From contig JAFAFA010000152.1 in the NCBI GenBank assembly GCA_023423695.1, forward strand, positions 156,009-220,008: DNA of 64,000 bases, written 5' to 3'. Of this stretch, positions 25,724 to 34,281 are shown piece after piece (position 1 is the stretch's first letter; each line of letters opens with the position of its first letter). Both the position numbers and the translations under genes were made by a program. This DNA is from Pseudomonadota bacterium. GTDB taxonomy: Bacteria; Pseudomonadota; Alphaproteobacteria; Azospirillales; Azospirillaceae. Below the pieces are notes generated by a model that had not been told where the DNA came from, made no database searches, and saw nothing but the letters and a program-made list of their open reading frames with translations.

Positions 25724-26599
25724 TCATGCATGCCCGGCCTCGGGCGGCCCCCCGGCCGGCCGGTCCACCAGATTGACCACCCGGCGGTATTCGGTGGGCG
25801 TCACGCCCTGGTGGTTGCGGAAGAAGCGGCTGAAATGGCTGGGCGCCGAAAAGCCGAGGCGGCCGGACACCTCGGTCGCGCTCTCCAGCCCGGCGGCCAT
25901 GGCGTCGATGGCTGCCTCCATCCGCAACACGTTGAAATAGAGCGCCGGGGTGATCGCCAACGTCTGCTGGAACAGCCGGAACATGTGGGCGCGCGACAGG
26001 CCGGCGGCGGCGGCGACCCGACCGGCATCGAAGTCCTCGCCCAGGGTCCCCCGCATGAAGCGGATGGCCTGACGGATGCGGAAGTCGCCCGCCGCCGGTG
26101 CGGCATAACGGGTTCCGCCCAGCCTCCGCCATTCGGAGAAGCGGTCGATGATGGCGATCATCAGGTCGAACAGCGCCTCCTCCATCCGCTCACCGGACGG
26201 GTCGTCATACAGCAGCTCCGCCGCCATGCGGTCGGCCAGCCGGCGAATGTGCGGCGTCAACTCGCCGCAGGACTGCGCGAAGAAGCCGGGATTGCCGCTG
26301 GCGTTGAGTTCCCGCTGCATGGCGCCGAGCCAGCGCGGCTCGATGTACAGCGCCAGGATCACGGTGCGCGGGGCGCCCGGCTGATGGGCATAGGAATGGG
26401 CCTCCCAGCTGTTGACCAAGACCGCAGTGTCGTCGCGAAGCGGGTAGAGCCGTTCCCCCACCGCAAAGCGGGTGTCGGCGCCGGACGCCTTGATCAGCAC
26501 ATGGCAATGGGGATGCGCGTGATGGATCAGCGCATTGTCCATGTCCAGCAGCGCGACGCGGCCGAAGCCTCCCTGATGGATGCGCATCGCTTTCGACAT
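25724..26599 (-). CDS. AraC-family transcriptional regulator
   Basis: A 291-residue regulator. The N-terminal half is a cupin-like effector domain (HAHPHCHVLIKASG; RLYPLRDDTAVLVNSWEAHS). The C-terminal half has two AraC HTH motifs (DAGRVAAAAGLSRAHMFRLF and ESATEVSGRLGFSAPSHFSR, then FFRNHQGVTPTEYRR). The ATG at 26599 is preferred to 26659, whose extra residues are unusual for the family. It lies 105 bases upstream of the molybdenum hydroxylase genes on the same strand and is the obvious candidate activator of that operon. The inverted repeat TTGAC-N9-GTCAA at 26664-26682 lies upstream of it. Confidence 0.9.
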   Translation of the reverse strand: MSKAMRIHQGGFGRVALLDMDNALIHHAHPHCHVLIKASGADTRFAVGERLYPLRDDTAVLVNSWEAHSYAHQPGAPRTVILALYIEPRWLGAMQRELNASGNPGFFAQSCGELTPHIRRLADRMAAELLYDDPSGERMEEALFDLMIAIIDRFSEWRRLGGTRYAAPAAGDFRIRQAIRFMRGTLGEDFDAGRVAAAAGLSRAHMFRLFQQTLAITPALYFNVLRMEAAIDAMAAGLESATEVSGRLGFSAPSHFSRFFRNHQGVTPTEYRRVVNLVDRPAGGPPEAGHA

Positions 26600-26954
26600 G
26601 GCCGCCCGTCCCTTTCCACACGCCCGCAGCCACCGGCTGCCGGGACGCTCTTTGATCATTTGTTTGACAAGCTAATCGTCAATGCGAGCCTTTACCAGAG
26701 CCATCGGACAGGAACGGTCGGACGCACGGCTGTCGGCGGCAGCACAAAGGGCAGCATCAAATCATCAAGAGGGCGCCCCGCCGTATAAGGGACCTTCAAC
26801 AAGCTACGGACACGCTTGCCGAACATCCCCAGTGACGGCGGGACACGCCAAAGTAGCCCACGCCCCCCAGCTGCGCGATTAGGGGTTACCCTGCGTCAGA
26901 ATGCCCGGCGAGGTGAACCGGACGGACGTCGTCGTGAGGCTGAGGACGGGGGTT
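26600..26954. other. intergenic region upstream of the AraC gene, no gene recognised
   Basis: This stretch separates the AraC start from the end of the DedA gene, both leftward. It carries the inverted repeat TTGAC (26664-26668)/GTCAA (26678-26682), on the minus strand starting a TTGACG that could be a -35 element. The rest (about 26750-26954) has short open frames on both strands with no recognisable product; decayed mobile DNA is possible but unproven. Confidence 0.4.
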
Positions 26955-27620
26955 TCAACATCCCGTTCGTTCCGGCAGCCCGGCAACGGGTGGGGCGGGC
27001 GCACAGGACTTCGCCGCGCCTTGTCCCGCACTGCCGTCGGCGGCCGGTGCGGTGCGGACGCCTATTCCGCTCAAATCGTAGCCGGTCCAGGCAAGATGGC
27101 CCGGCGACATCAGCAGCGGAGCCCAGATCACGGCCGACAGGACATTGAACGTCTGAAATTTCCGATGGGGCATCGCCATCATACCGGCCGTCGTCGGCAC
27201 CACCGCGCGCAGCGGGCCGATGAAGCGCGCCAGGAACACGCTCTTGCTTCCATGACGCTGGAAGAAGGCTTCGCCACGGCGGCGCAACTCGGGTTGCCTG
27301 CTCAACGGCCATATCCGGAACATATGTTCGCCATAGCGGCGGCCCAGCCAGTAGGAGGTGGCGTCCCCCAGGATGGCACCGCCCGCGATCGCCAGATAGA
27401 CCGACCAGAAATCGAGAACGCCCGCGCCCACAAGCGCGCCGGCGGCGGTCAGCATGATGACGCCGGGAATGAGAAGCCCGACGAGTGTCAGCCCCTCCGC
27501 AAACGCCAACAGGAAGATGATGACTTCCGCCCAGTCCGCATGCGCTTCGATGAAGGCGGCGAGAGCGGCCCCCTGGGCTGCAAAATCCGGCAGTCCCGTC
27601 AGCAAGGTGCCTGCGCCCAT
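26955..27620 (-). CDS. DedA family membrane protein
   Basis: A 221-residue inner-membrane protein of the DedA/SNARE-associated family. It has a hydrophobic start (AEVIIFLLAFAEGLTLVGLL), the family motif FLARFIGPLRAVVPTTAGMM near residue 127 with the conserved Arg residues, and GDATSYWLGRRYGEHMF near 86. DedA proteins support lipid-carrier (undecaprenyl phosphate) recycling and membrane homeostasis in several bacteria, which could be relevant next to a polysaccharide locus, though the link is only positional. The C-terminal 35 residues are Ala/Pro-rich and atypical. Confidence 0.92.
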   Translation of the reverse strand: MGAGTLLTGLPDFAAQGAALAAFIEAHADWAEVIIFLLAFAEGLTLVGLLIPGVIMLTAAGALVGAGVLDFWSVYLAIAGGAILGDATSYWLGRRYGEHMFRIWPLSRQPELRRRGEAFFQRHGSKSVFLARFIGPLRAVVPTTAGMMAMPHRKFQTFNVLSAVIWAPLLMSPGHLAWTGYDLSGIGVRTAPAADGSAGQGAAKSCAPAPPVAGLPERTGC

Positions 27621-28166
27621 GTCGTCTCAAGCCTTGCAGAGCGCTGGCTGACGGTGGGCCGTCGATGCAGGTCGGTCATGCGAAGCGCCAAGTCCTTTTC
27701 CAAGTCGATGAAGCCGTCGAAATTCCAAAACACGATCACGCCCTTCAGCACAAGCGCAGGCCGCAAGCCCGGGCATCCCGGCCACGTCTCCGTCGCCGGA
27801 ACAGCTTCAGATCAGCTCAGGCCCAAGCGAACCATAGCTGGATTCGCCTCCATGGTCATACAAGTCCACCTCGTGCGATTTATCGCATGCGGGGCAATCG
27901 TAGCTTCCTCCCGCCGAGGCCGAAACGCCCTATCATGACCAAACCTTGGACGTTGCCGTGGCGGCGCGACCAAGCCAAATGGCCTCCGACGAACCCGGTG
28001 CGGTTCAAGGCGTACTTACGTCTTTTGTTCAGGATTTTCCAGAGCCCGCTAAGCCTCTTGTGGAAATTGAAGGAAGACGGGCTCTCCGGCAAATTATGAA
28101 AACTTGTTTTTATAAATGGGTCAATGACTTCATTGACACCGGCAAAGAGCCGTGAAAGGTGCAAAA
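27621..28166. other. intergenic region before rfbG, lower GC, no gene recognised
   Basis: About 545 bases between divergent DedA and rfbG. Composition drifts to lower GC from about 27.9 kb, continuing into rfbG. A possible short frame (27935-28099, plus, 54 codons, starting MTKPWTLPWRRDQ) and an opposite frame have no recognisable family. The rfbG promoter should lie here. I saw no clear transposase motif. Confidence 0.4.
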
Positions 28167-29276
28167 ATGAAAGGTGCCATCTCACCGGAATTTTGGAAAG
28201 ACAAGCGCGTTTTCCTGACTGGCCACACAGGCTTCAAGGGAAGCTGGCTGTCATTGTGGCTCGCGAGCATGGGCGCCGAGGTCCGCGGTTACGCGTTGGC
28301 CCCGGAAGCGCGCAGCTTGTTCACGTTGAGTGGTATCGATCGCGATATTGACAGCATCTATGCCGATATTCGCGACACAGACCTTCTGTGTCAGGCGATA
28401 CGTAGGTTCAAACCGGATATTGTGCTGCACTTGGCCGCTCAATCCCTTGTCCGCGTGTCCTACGCCGATCCGATCGGCACGTATTCCACCAACATCATGG
28501 GCACTGCCAATCTGCTGGAAGCGGTGCGGGCGTGCGACAGCGTGCAAGCCGTCGTCGTGGTGACGTCCGACAAATGCTACGAAAACCGCGAATGGCTGTG
28601 GGGGTATCGCGAAGACGAGCCAATGGGCGGGTATGACCCTTACAGCAGCAGCAAAGGTTGTGTCGAGTTGCTGGTTTCGTCTTGGCGCCGCTCTTATTTC
28701 GCCGATCGCGACCATCCCGATGGTGCTTGCCGTCTGGCAAGCGCCCGCGCCGGCAATGTCATCGGTGGTGGTGACTGGGGGCAGGATCGCTTGGTTCCCG
28801 ATATCTTGAAAGCCTTTGAAATCCGCAAGCCTGTGCGGATCCGTTTTCCCAATGCCATACGGCCCTGGCAACATGTCCTGGAGCCGCTAAGAGGATACCT
28901 GCTGCTGGCGGAACGCCTGGTCACCCACGGCGTCGCTTTTGCGGAAGGTTGGAACTTTGGCCCCGACGCGGACAGCGAGAGAACCGTTTCCGACATCGTC
29001 GATCGTCTCTGCAGGCTCTGGGGAGAGGGTGCTTCATGGGAGTTGGATGAGGGCACTCAGCCGCATGAAGCGCGCCTGCTCAAGCTCGACTCCGCCAAGG
29101 CGCGGGCGCGGCTGGATTGGCTGCCGTGGTGGACGATCGACGATACATTGTCCGCAATTGCTTCATGGCACAAAGCATACCTGAGCAACTGCGATGTCCG
29201 CGATTTCACTCTGGGACAGATTGCTCACTATCAATCCAAGCAGCACACCCCTGAAGCTCTGCTGGTCCAGGCCTGA
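28167..29276 (+). CDS. rfbG: CDP-glucose 4,6-dehydratase
   Basis: A 369-residue short-chain dehydrogenase/reductase that converts CDP-glucose to CDP-4-keto-6-deoxyglucose. The NAD motif is TGHTGFKGSWL at about residues 15-25 (GFKG is typical of RfbG), LHLAAQSLVRVSY follows, the catalytic region has VVTSDKCYENREW and the YSSSK active-site Tyr/Lys pair, and SARAGNVIGGGDWGQDRLVP is strongly diagnostic. The ATG at 28167 is chosen; a GTG at 28152 is an in-frame alternative. Its partner rfbF lies on the opposite strand 1 kb away, facing it. Codon use and GC look lower than in neighbouring genes, suggesting separate acquisition. Confidence 0.93.
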   Translation: MKGAISPEFWKDKRVFLTGHTGFKGSWLSLWLASMGAEVRGYALAPEARSLFTLSGIDRDIDSIYADIRDTDLLCQAIRRFKPDIVLHLAAQSLVRVSYADPIGTYSTNIMGTANLLEAVRACDSVQAVVVVTSDKCYENREWLWGYREDEPMGGYDPYSSSKGCVELLVSSWRRSYFADRDHPDGACRLASARAGNVIGGGDWGQDRLVPDILKAFEIRKPVRIRFPNAIRPWQHVLEPLRGYLLLAERLVTHGVAFAEGWNFGPDADSERTVSDIVDRLCRLWGEGASWELDEGTQPHEARLLKLDSAKARARLDWLPWWTIDDTLSAIASWHKAYLSNCDVRDFTLGQIAHYQSKQHTPEALLVQA

Positions 29277-29403
29277 CGATCCTTCCTGTCGAAGCCATCA
29301 GGCCGCCGCCGGAGAAACGTCAAGGATGCGGAGCGGGGGTTTTGGGCCGCCGCGATGAGACACGCTTGGTTCGGGCCGTCATCGGAGCAGGGCGGCCGAG
29401 GTG

Positions 29404-29450
29404 GCCATGAGCGGCCAGCCCGACCTTTGGAAAGGCTGGCCGCTCATGGC
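29404..29450. repeat. 17-bp perfect inverted repeat downstream of rfbG
   Basis: GCCATGAGCGGCCAGCC (29404-29420) pairs perfectly with GGCTGGCCGCTCATGGC (29434-29450) around a 13-base loop, between convergent rfbG and the PIG-L gene. No T tract follows on either strand. It may act as a bidirectional terminator or be a dispersed palindromic repeat. Confidence 0.7.
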
Positions 29451-29485
29451 TGCCCGGGGGCGTCCCCATGTAGATCAATAGCATT

Positions 29486-29519
29486 GCGACGGCCGCAGGG
29501 CTCCCCCTGCGGCCGTCGC
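29486..29519. terminator. 15-bp perfect hairpin, second of a tandem pair
   Basis: GCGACGGCCGCAGGG (29486-29500) pairs perfectly with CCCTGCGGCCGTCGC (29505-29519) around a 4-base loop, 29 bases before the PIG-L stop and 35 bases after the preceding palindrome. A short loop and very GC-rich stem between convergent genes suit a terminator, although no T run follows. Confidence 0.65.
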
Positions 29520-29548
29520 GTTGTGGCTGTCGAGCGGGGATACAGCCG

Positions 29549-30220
29549 CTACGCGCTGCTTGGCATACCGAGGATGGCTTTGCGGACATGGAAGGCTTCA
29601 GCGTAATGCCCGGCTGCCCGGCATTCCATGCCACGCAGCCGGGCGAGACCGCGAAAGGTCTCGGCATCGAACCAATCCTTGGAGCGCTGGCTGCCGAAGT
29701 GCGAGATCAGGAGATCAATCTTGCGCTCCAGAACACCAGGGTGCAGCGGTACGTAAAGATTGGGCCTCCCCAGATCGCCATCCCATTTGGGGACTTCGTA
29801 CTCCAGGATCAGGTGGTTGCGGAACACGGTCCAAATCAGTCGATTGACCTCGCGGTGATCCTGGTGTGCGTCGTCGCCCCGGTGCGTTAGGATCAGATCC
29901 GGCTGCACCCTTCCCCTCAGATCATTGAGCCAGGCTTTGATCTCCCGGCTTTCCTCTGGGAACTGGGTGTCGGTGAAGTCGGCCAATTCGATTTCGGCCC
30001 GAGCGGCATCCTTCACGAAATCCTCGGCCGAGGCGCGGGCTTCCTCGCGGCGCGGGCCGGCTGCACTGAGCACGCACCAGTGGATGTCGAGCTTCACGCC
30101 GGCGGCTATCCAGCCGAGGATGGTGCCGCCGGCGCCGATCTCGATGTCGTCGGCATGGGCGCCCAGGCAGAGGACCGAGAGCCGGTGGCCTGCCCGTGCC
30201 GGGACCAGGGGGAGCATCAC
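29549..30220 (-). CDS. PIG-L family N-deacetylase
   Basis: A 223-residue LmbE/PIG-L zinc-dependent deacetylase. The metal site motif is GAHADDIEIGAGGTI at about residues 20-34 (the family pattern PHxDD with Ala for Pro), and the second ligand region is THRGDDAHQDHREV near 111. These enzymes remove N-acetyl groups from amino sugars or related conjugates. The start overlaps the rfbF stop by 4 bases, so it is the last gene of a methyltransferase-rfbF-deacetylase operon and probably contributes to a modified sugar of the surface polysaccharide. Confidence 0.9.
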   Translation of the reverse strand: MMLPLVPARAGHRLSVLCLGAHADDIEIGAGGTILGWIAAGVKLDIHWCVLSAAGPRREEARASAEDFVKDAARAEIELADFTDTQFPEESREIKAWLNDLRGRVQPDLILTHRGDDAHQDHREVNRLIWTVFRNHLILEYEVPKWDGDLGRPNLYVPLHPGVLERKIDLLISHFGSQRSKDWFDAETFRGLARLRGMECRAAGHYAEAFHVRKAILGMPSSA

Positions 30221-31026
30221 GCCACCTCGAGCCCGGCAGCGGGGACGGCATAGCGGTGACTCGCCTGCCAGGGCATCTGGCCCTTCTCGACCATGTCCTC
30301 GAGCACTTGGCGGTCCCGCAGCGTGTCCATGCAGCGCCAGAAGCCCTCGTATCGATAGGCCATCAGCTGGTTGGCGTCGATCAGGCGCTGGAACGGTTCG
30401 AGGACCAGTTCCTCGCCGTCTTTCATGTAGTCGAAAATCTCCTTACGGAACAGGAAGTAGCCGCCGTTGATCCACATCTCGGACCGCTCCGAACTGCGGA
30501 ACTCGCGCACCTCGCCGTCCGGGAGCATGTCGACGAGGTGGTAGGTGAGCGGCGGCCGCACCGCCAGGAAGCAGCCGATCTTGCCGCTTGCCTTGAAGCG
30601 CGCCACCATATCGTCAAGGTCGACGTCGGTCAGGCCATCACTGTAATTGGCCATGAACATCTCCTCGCCGCGCAGATGCTCGCGCACCGCCCACAACCGC
30701 GAGCCGATGTTGCGCCAGATCCCGGTGTCGATCAGCGTGATCCGCCAGTCGGCCGTCTGCTTGTCGAGCACCTCGACGTCGCCCCCACGCCCCCGCAGCA
30801 CGCAGTCCGCGAAGGACTGGTGCCGGAAATTCAAGAAGAAGTCCTTGATGACGTTGGCTTTGTAGCCCAGGCACAGCACGAAGTCATCGTGGCCGTAATC
30901 GGCATAATACTGCATAACATGGCACAGGATCGGCTGATGCCCGATCGGGATCATCGGCTTGGGGATGCTTTCCGAGAAATCGCGGATCCTGGTGCCGAGA
31001 CCGCCGCAGAACAGGACGACCTTCAT
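30217..31026 (-). CDS. rfbF: glucose-1-phosphate cytidylyltransferase
   Basis: A 269-residue nucleotidyltransferase making CDP-glucose from glucose-1-phosphate and CTP. The start KVVLFCGGLGTRIRD is the nucleotide-binding loop, IPKPMIPIGHQPILCHVM supplies the conserved Lys, NYSDGLTDVDL near 128 is the metal-binding Asp region and WINGGYFLF near 187 is diagnostic. It overlaps the methyltransferase stop (ATGA) and the PIG-L start. With rfbG it forms the CDP-4-keto-6-deoxyglucose route. Confidence 0.95.
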   Translation of the reverse strand: MKVVLFCGGLGTRIRDFSESIPKPMIPIGHQPILCHVMQYYADYGHDDFVLCLGYKANVIKDFFLNFRHQSFADCVLRGRGGDVEVLDKQTADWRITLIDTGIWRNIGSRLWAVREHLRGEEMFMANYSDGLTDVDLDDMVARFKASGKIGCFLAVRPPLTYHLVDMLPDGEVREFRSSERSEMWINGGYFLFRKEIFDYMKDGEELVLEPFQRLIDANQLMAYRYEGFWRCMDTLRDRQVLEDMVEKGQMPWQASHRYAVPAAGLEVA

Positions 31027-32330
31027 GGGGAGACCTCCTTATGATCAAGGGCGGCGGGATGAACGATGGTGGGAACAGGGATCGGCACGATGAACTTGCC
31101 GCCCCAGGCCGCGATGTGGCGCATCTGGTCGAGGATCTCCGTCTTCAGGTTCCATGGTAGGATGAAGACGTAGTCCGGGCGGGTGCGCTCGATCGCCTCC
31201 ACCGGCAGGATGGGGATGCGCATGCCCGGGGTGAAACGGCCGTGCTTGTACGGATTGCGGTCGACGGTGAAATCAAGGAAGTCGGGACCGATGCCGCAGT
31301 AGTTGAGCAGGGTGTTGCCCTTGCCGGGGGCGCCGTAGCCACAGATCGACTTGCCCTCGTTCTTGAGCCGGATCAGCAGGCTCAGGATGTTGCGCTTGGT
31401 GGCGCGCACCCGCTCGCTGAAGCCGCGGTAGGTTTCCATGTGGCGCAGCCCCAGGGCCTCCTCGCGCGCCAACAACGCCGCCACGGCGGGCGCCATCGGC
31501 CGGGTCGACGCGGCATGGACCAGATAGACGCGCAGCGATCCGCCATGGGTCGGCAGTTCTTCGACGTCGATCACCTTCAGCCCGTGGCGGGTCGCCATGA
31601 TCTCGATGGTCGTCAGCGAGAAGTACGAGAAATGCTCGTGGTAGATCGTGTCGAACTGGTTGCCCGCCATGAGCCGCTCGAGATGGGGAAACTCCAGCGT
31701 CACCACCCCGTCAGGCTTGAGCAGGCGGCTGATTCCCGCAACGAAATCGTTGAGGTCGGGCACCTGGGCCAGCACGTTGTTGCCGACGATGAGGTCGGCC
31801 ATCCCCCCTTGCTCCGTCAGTGTCTCGGCCAGCCGTACGCCGAAGAAGTCGACGAGGGTCGGCACGCCCTGCTCGACGGCGACCGCGGCGACGTTTGCCG
31901 CCGGCTCGATGCCGAGCACCGGCACGCCGAGCGGCTTGAAGTGCTGCAGCAGGTACCCGTCGTTGCTCGCCAGTTCGACAACCAGACTGTCGGCCCCGAG
32001 GTTCAACCGTTGTGCGATCATCTCGCAATAGGTCTTGGCATGCGCCACCCAGCTGGGCGAATAGGACGAGAAATAGGCGTATTCGGTGAAGATCTCCCGC
32101 GGACTGACATATTCCCGCAGCTGCACCAGGAAGCACTGGTCGCAGACCATGACACGCAACGGGAAATACTCCTCCATCGCGTCGACCTTGCCGGGCGGGA
32201 GGAAGCTCTCGCAGGGCGGCGACATGCCGAGATCCACGAAGCCGTGGATGAGCTCGGCGCCGCACAGGCGGCAATGGCAGCCGCCCTGCGGTTGTGCGGG
32301 CTGTGTATCGTTTGTCGGTTGCATGCTCAT
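31023..32330 (-). CDS. NDP-sugar C-methyltransferase (SAM-dependent, zinc-binding N-terminus)
   Basis: A 435-residue methyltransferase of the NovU/TylC3/TcaB9 type, which adds a C-methyl branch to NDP-4-keto-6-deoxy sugars. Zinc ligands are in CHCRLCGAEL (start) and VMVCDQCFLVQ near 70, SAM-binding is VVELASNDGYLLQHFKPLGV (about 110-129), and the C-terminal domain has GYGAPGKGNTLLNYCGI and PWNLKTEIL. It overlaps rfbF by four bases, which points to the CDP sugar as substrate. Starts at 32330 or 32324 are both plausible: GGAG sits 9 bases before the first and GAGG 6 before the second. Confidence 0.9.
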   Translation of the reverse strand: MSMQPTNDTQPAQPQGGCHCRLCGAELIHGFVDLGMSPPCESFLPPGKVDAMEEYFPLRVMVCDQCFLVQLREYVSPREIFTEYAYFSSYSPSWVAHAKTYCEMIAQRLNLGADSLVVELASNDGYLLQHFKPLGVPVLGIEPAANVAAVAVEQGVPTLVDFFGVRLAETLTEQGGMADLIVGNNVLAQVPDLNDFVAGISRLLKPDGVVTLEFPHLERLMAGNQFDTIYHEHFSYFSLTTIEIMATRHGLKVIDVEELPTHGGSLRVYLVHAASTRPMAPAVAALLAREEALGLRHMETYRGFSERVRATKRNILSLLIRLKNEGKSICGYGAPGKGNTLLNYCGIGPDFLDFTVDRNPYKHGRFTPGMRIPILPVEAIERTRPDYVFILPWNLKTEILDQMRHIAAWGGKFIVPIPVPTIVHPAALDHKEVSP

Positions 32331-32527
32331 CCTCGGCATCTCCAATGGCTCCGCGGCAAATCCAGGAGCCCAGGATTTACCGTCGGGCCGACTGTGCTCG
32401 ACTTGATGCTGCGAAGAGTAACTTTGCAGCCGGGGAGGAGATATTCAGCACTTGGGTGGAGAAACCGGCGTAAGGCGGGCATCAGTCTTGAGAGGTATCC
32501 TTTCCGCCCTTGCCGGAAATGCTGCGG

Positions 32528-34021
32528 TCAGCGCGCGGGGGCCCGCCGGATCAGGGTCCGATCGAGCAGTCGCCGCCCCGCCTCGAACCGTCCTCCGCGG
32601 TTGACCAGCAGCAGGAGCTCGGCGAAGAAGGGGTGGCGCGTAAGCCACAGTCCGGCGACCCAGCCGAAAGCGGCCAGGACCACGGCCAGCATGGTGCCGG
32701 AGATCGACAGCCTCGGATCGAATCCATGCATGGCGACGACGGCAAGCGGCCCCGACAGGCACAAGGCGGTCACCACGGCACTGCGCCATACGGCACCGGC
32801 GACCTCGCTCCAGGCGAATCCGACATGACGCCGCACAGCGACGAGTGCGACCGCCATCTGGAACGGGATCGTGATGAACTGGCTCAGCGCCATCTCTTCG
32901 ACACCCTGGAGACTGGCGGCGCAGAGCACGGTGGCGCAGACCAGGACCGAGACAAGCTTCGCCACCAGAGCGTCCTGTTGGGCGCCAAGAGCGACGAGGA
33001 CGGGCTGCGTCAGGATCACCGGGAACCAGAACATGCAGGCGACGGACATGAGGCGCACCAGCGGCACGATTCCAGTCCATTGCTGTCCCATCAGGATCAG
33101 GACGACCGGATGCGCCAGCACGGTCAGCAGAAGCAGAGCCGGCCAATGGAACACGGTGATGTGGCTGAGCGCCAGCAGATAGGCGCGCTTCACGTCGCCG
33201 CCCTGGCGAGCGCTGGCGGCGAAAGCGGGAAAGGCCACCGAGAACACGCCGGAGAGCACGATGCGGTCCGGCAGCGTAACGACCATGCTGGCCCGGTTGT
33301 AGAAGGCGACGACATCGACCGTGAGGATGCGGCCGAGCACAAGCTGTGGCAACGACTCATAAAGCCGGCCCAGCGCCGCGACGGCGCCGTTGCAGCCGCC
33401 GAAGCCAAGGGCGCTGCGCCAGGACGCCAGTGACGGGACGAACATCCACCAGTGCGGCCGGAACCACAACGCCAGCACGGTGGTGGTGGCGGCGGCGGCG
33501 AGCCATGCCCAGGCGAAGCTCATGAAGCCGAAGCCCAGGGCGGCCAACGCGACCGTGATGGCGGCGCCGACGACCGCGACCGCCGTGTTGAGTGCTGCGA
33601 GCACACCGAACGCCATGTCCCGCCTGAGCAGAGCGACGACGGGCAACGACAGGGTTTCCAGCAAGCCGGCGGCAATCACCACCCGGATGTAGTCGGACAG
33701 CCCTGGCTCGCCGTAGAAGTCGGCCATCCAGGGCGCCAGGACCGCCAGACCAACCGCGACCGGCGCATACAGCACAAGCAGAACGGTGAAGGCCGTCCGC
33801 ATGTCGGGCCGCGACACCTCCGGCCGCTGGATCAGGAAGTCCGGGCTGACGAACTCGCGCAGCGCCAGCGCCAGCGTCATGATGCCCAGGCCGATCACCG
33901 ACAGGCCGACCTCTCCTGGGGTGAGCAGCCGCGACACGACGGACACCGTCACGAAGTTGATCGCCAAACCGGCATAGCGTTCGCAGGCATTGAACAGGAG
34001 CGCGCGTCTGACCCTGGTCAT
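32528..34021 (-). CDS. Wzx-type polysaccharide flippase (MOP superfamily)
   Basis: A 497-residue protein with about 12-14 hydrophobic segments, starting TRVRRALLFNACERYAGLAI and including SRLLTPGEVGLSVIGLGIM, the usual N-terminal pattern of oligosaccharide flippases. GRILTVDVVAFYNRASMVV near residue 247 is also typical. It would move lipid-linked repeat units across the inner membrane for Wzy polymerisation. The ATG at 34021 is chosen at the start of the first membrane helix; the frame is open further upstream with no membrane features. It is divergent from the GT2 gene at 34282 across 260 bases. Confidence 0.9.
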   Translation of the reverse strand: MTRVRRALLFNACERYAGLAINFVTVSVVSRLLTPGEVGLSVIGLGIMTLALALREFVSPDFLIQRPEVSRPDMRTAFTVLLVLYAPVAVGLAVLAPWMADFYGEPGLSDYIRVVIAAGLLETLSLPVVALLRRDMAFGVLAALNTAVAVVGAAITVALAALGFGFMSFAWAWLAAAATTTVLALWFRPHWWMFVPSLASWRSALGFGGCNGAVAALGRLYESLPQLVLGRILTVDVVAFYNRASMVVTLPDRIVLSGVFSVAFPAFAASARQGGDVKRAYLLALSHITVFHWPALLLLTVLAHPVVLILMGQQWTGIVPLVRLMSVACMFWFPVILTQPVLVALGAQQDALVAKLVSVLVCATVLCAASLQGVEEMALSQFITIPFQMAVALVAVRRHVGFAWSEVAGAVWRSAVVTALCLSGPLAVVAMHGFDPRLSISGTMLAVVLAAFGWVAGLWLTRHPFFAELLLLVNRGGRFEAGRRLLDRTLIRRAPAR

Positions 34022-34281
34022 GTGTCCTTCCCCTCCCGGATGGACGGAGCACCCGACGCCCCGCCGCCGCAGCGGATGATAGAAGGGGCAGCGCCGCCGC
34101 GATCCCTCGTCAAAAGCCTTAAAAGGCCGTGGGCACCCTACTGAAAAGGACTGAAGCCCGGGCCTCTGGAGATGCCGGCTAAGTCCCTTGCCTGAATCGC
34201 GGCGAGGCGATCGCGGACCTATCATCCGATGCGGGTGCCCGGGACCATGGGGTCATCCCGGGGCGGCAATGGAGGCTCGGC

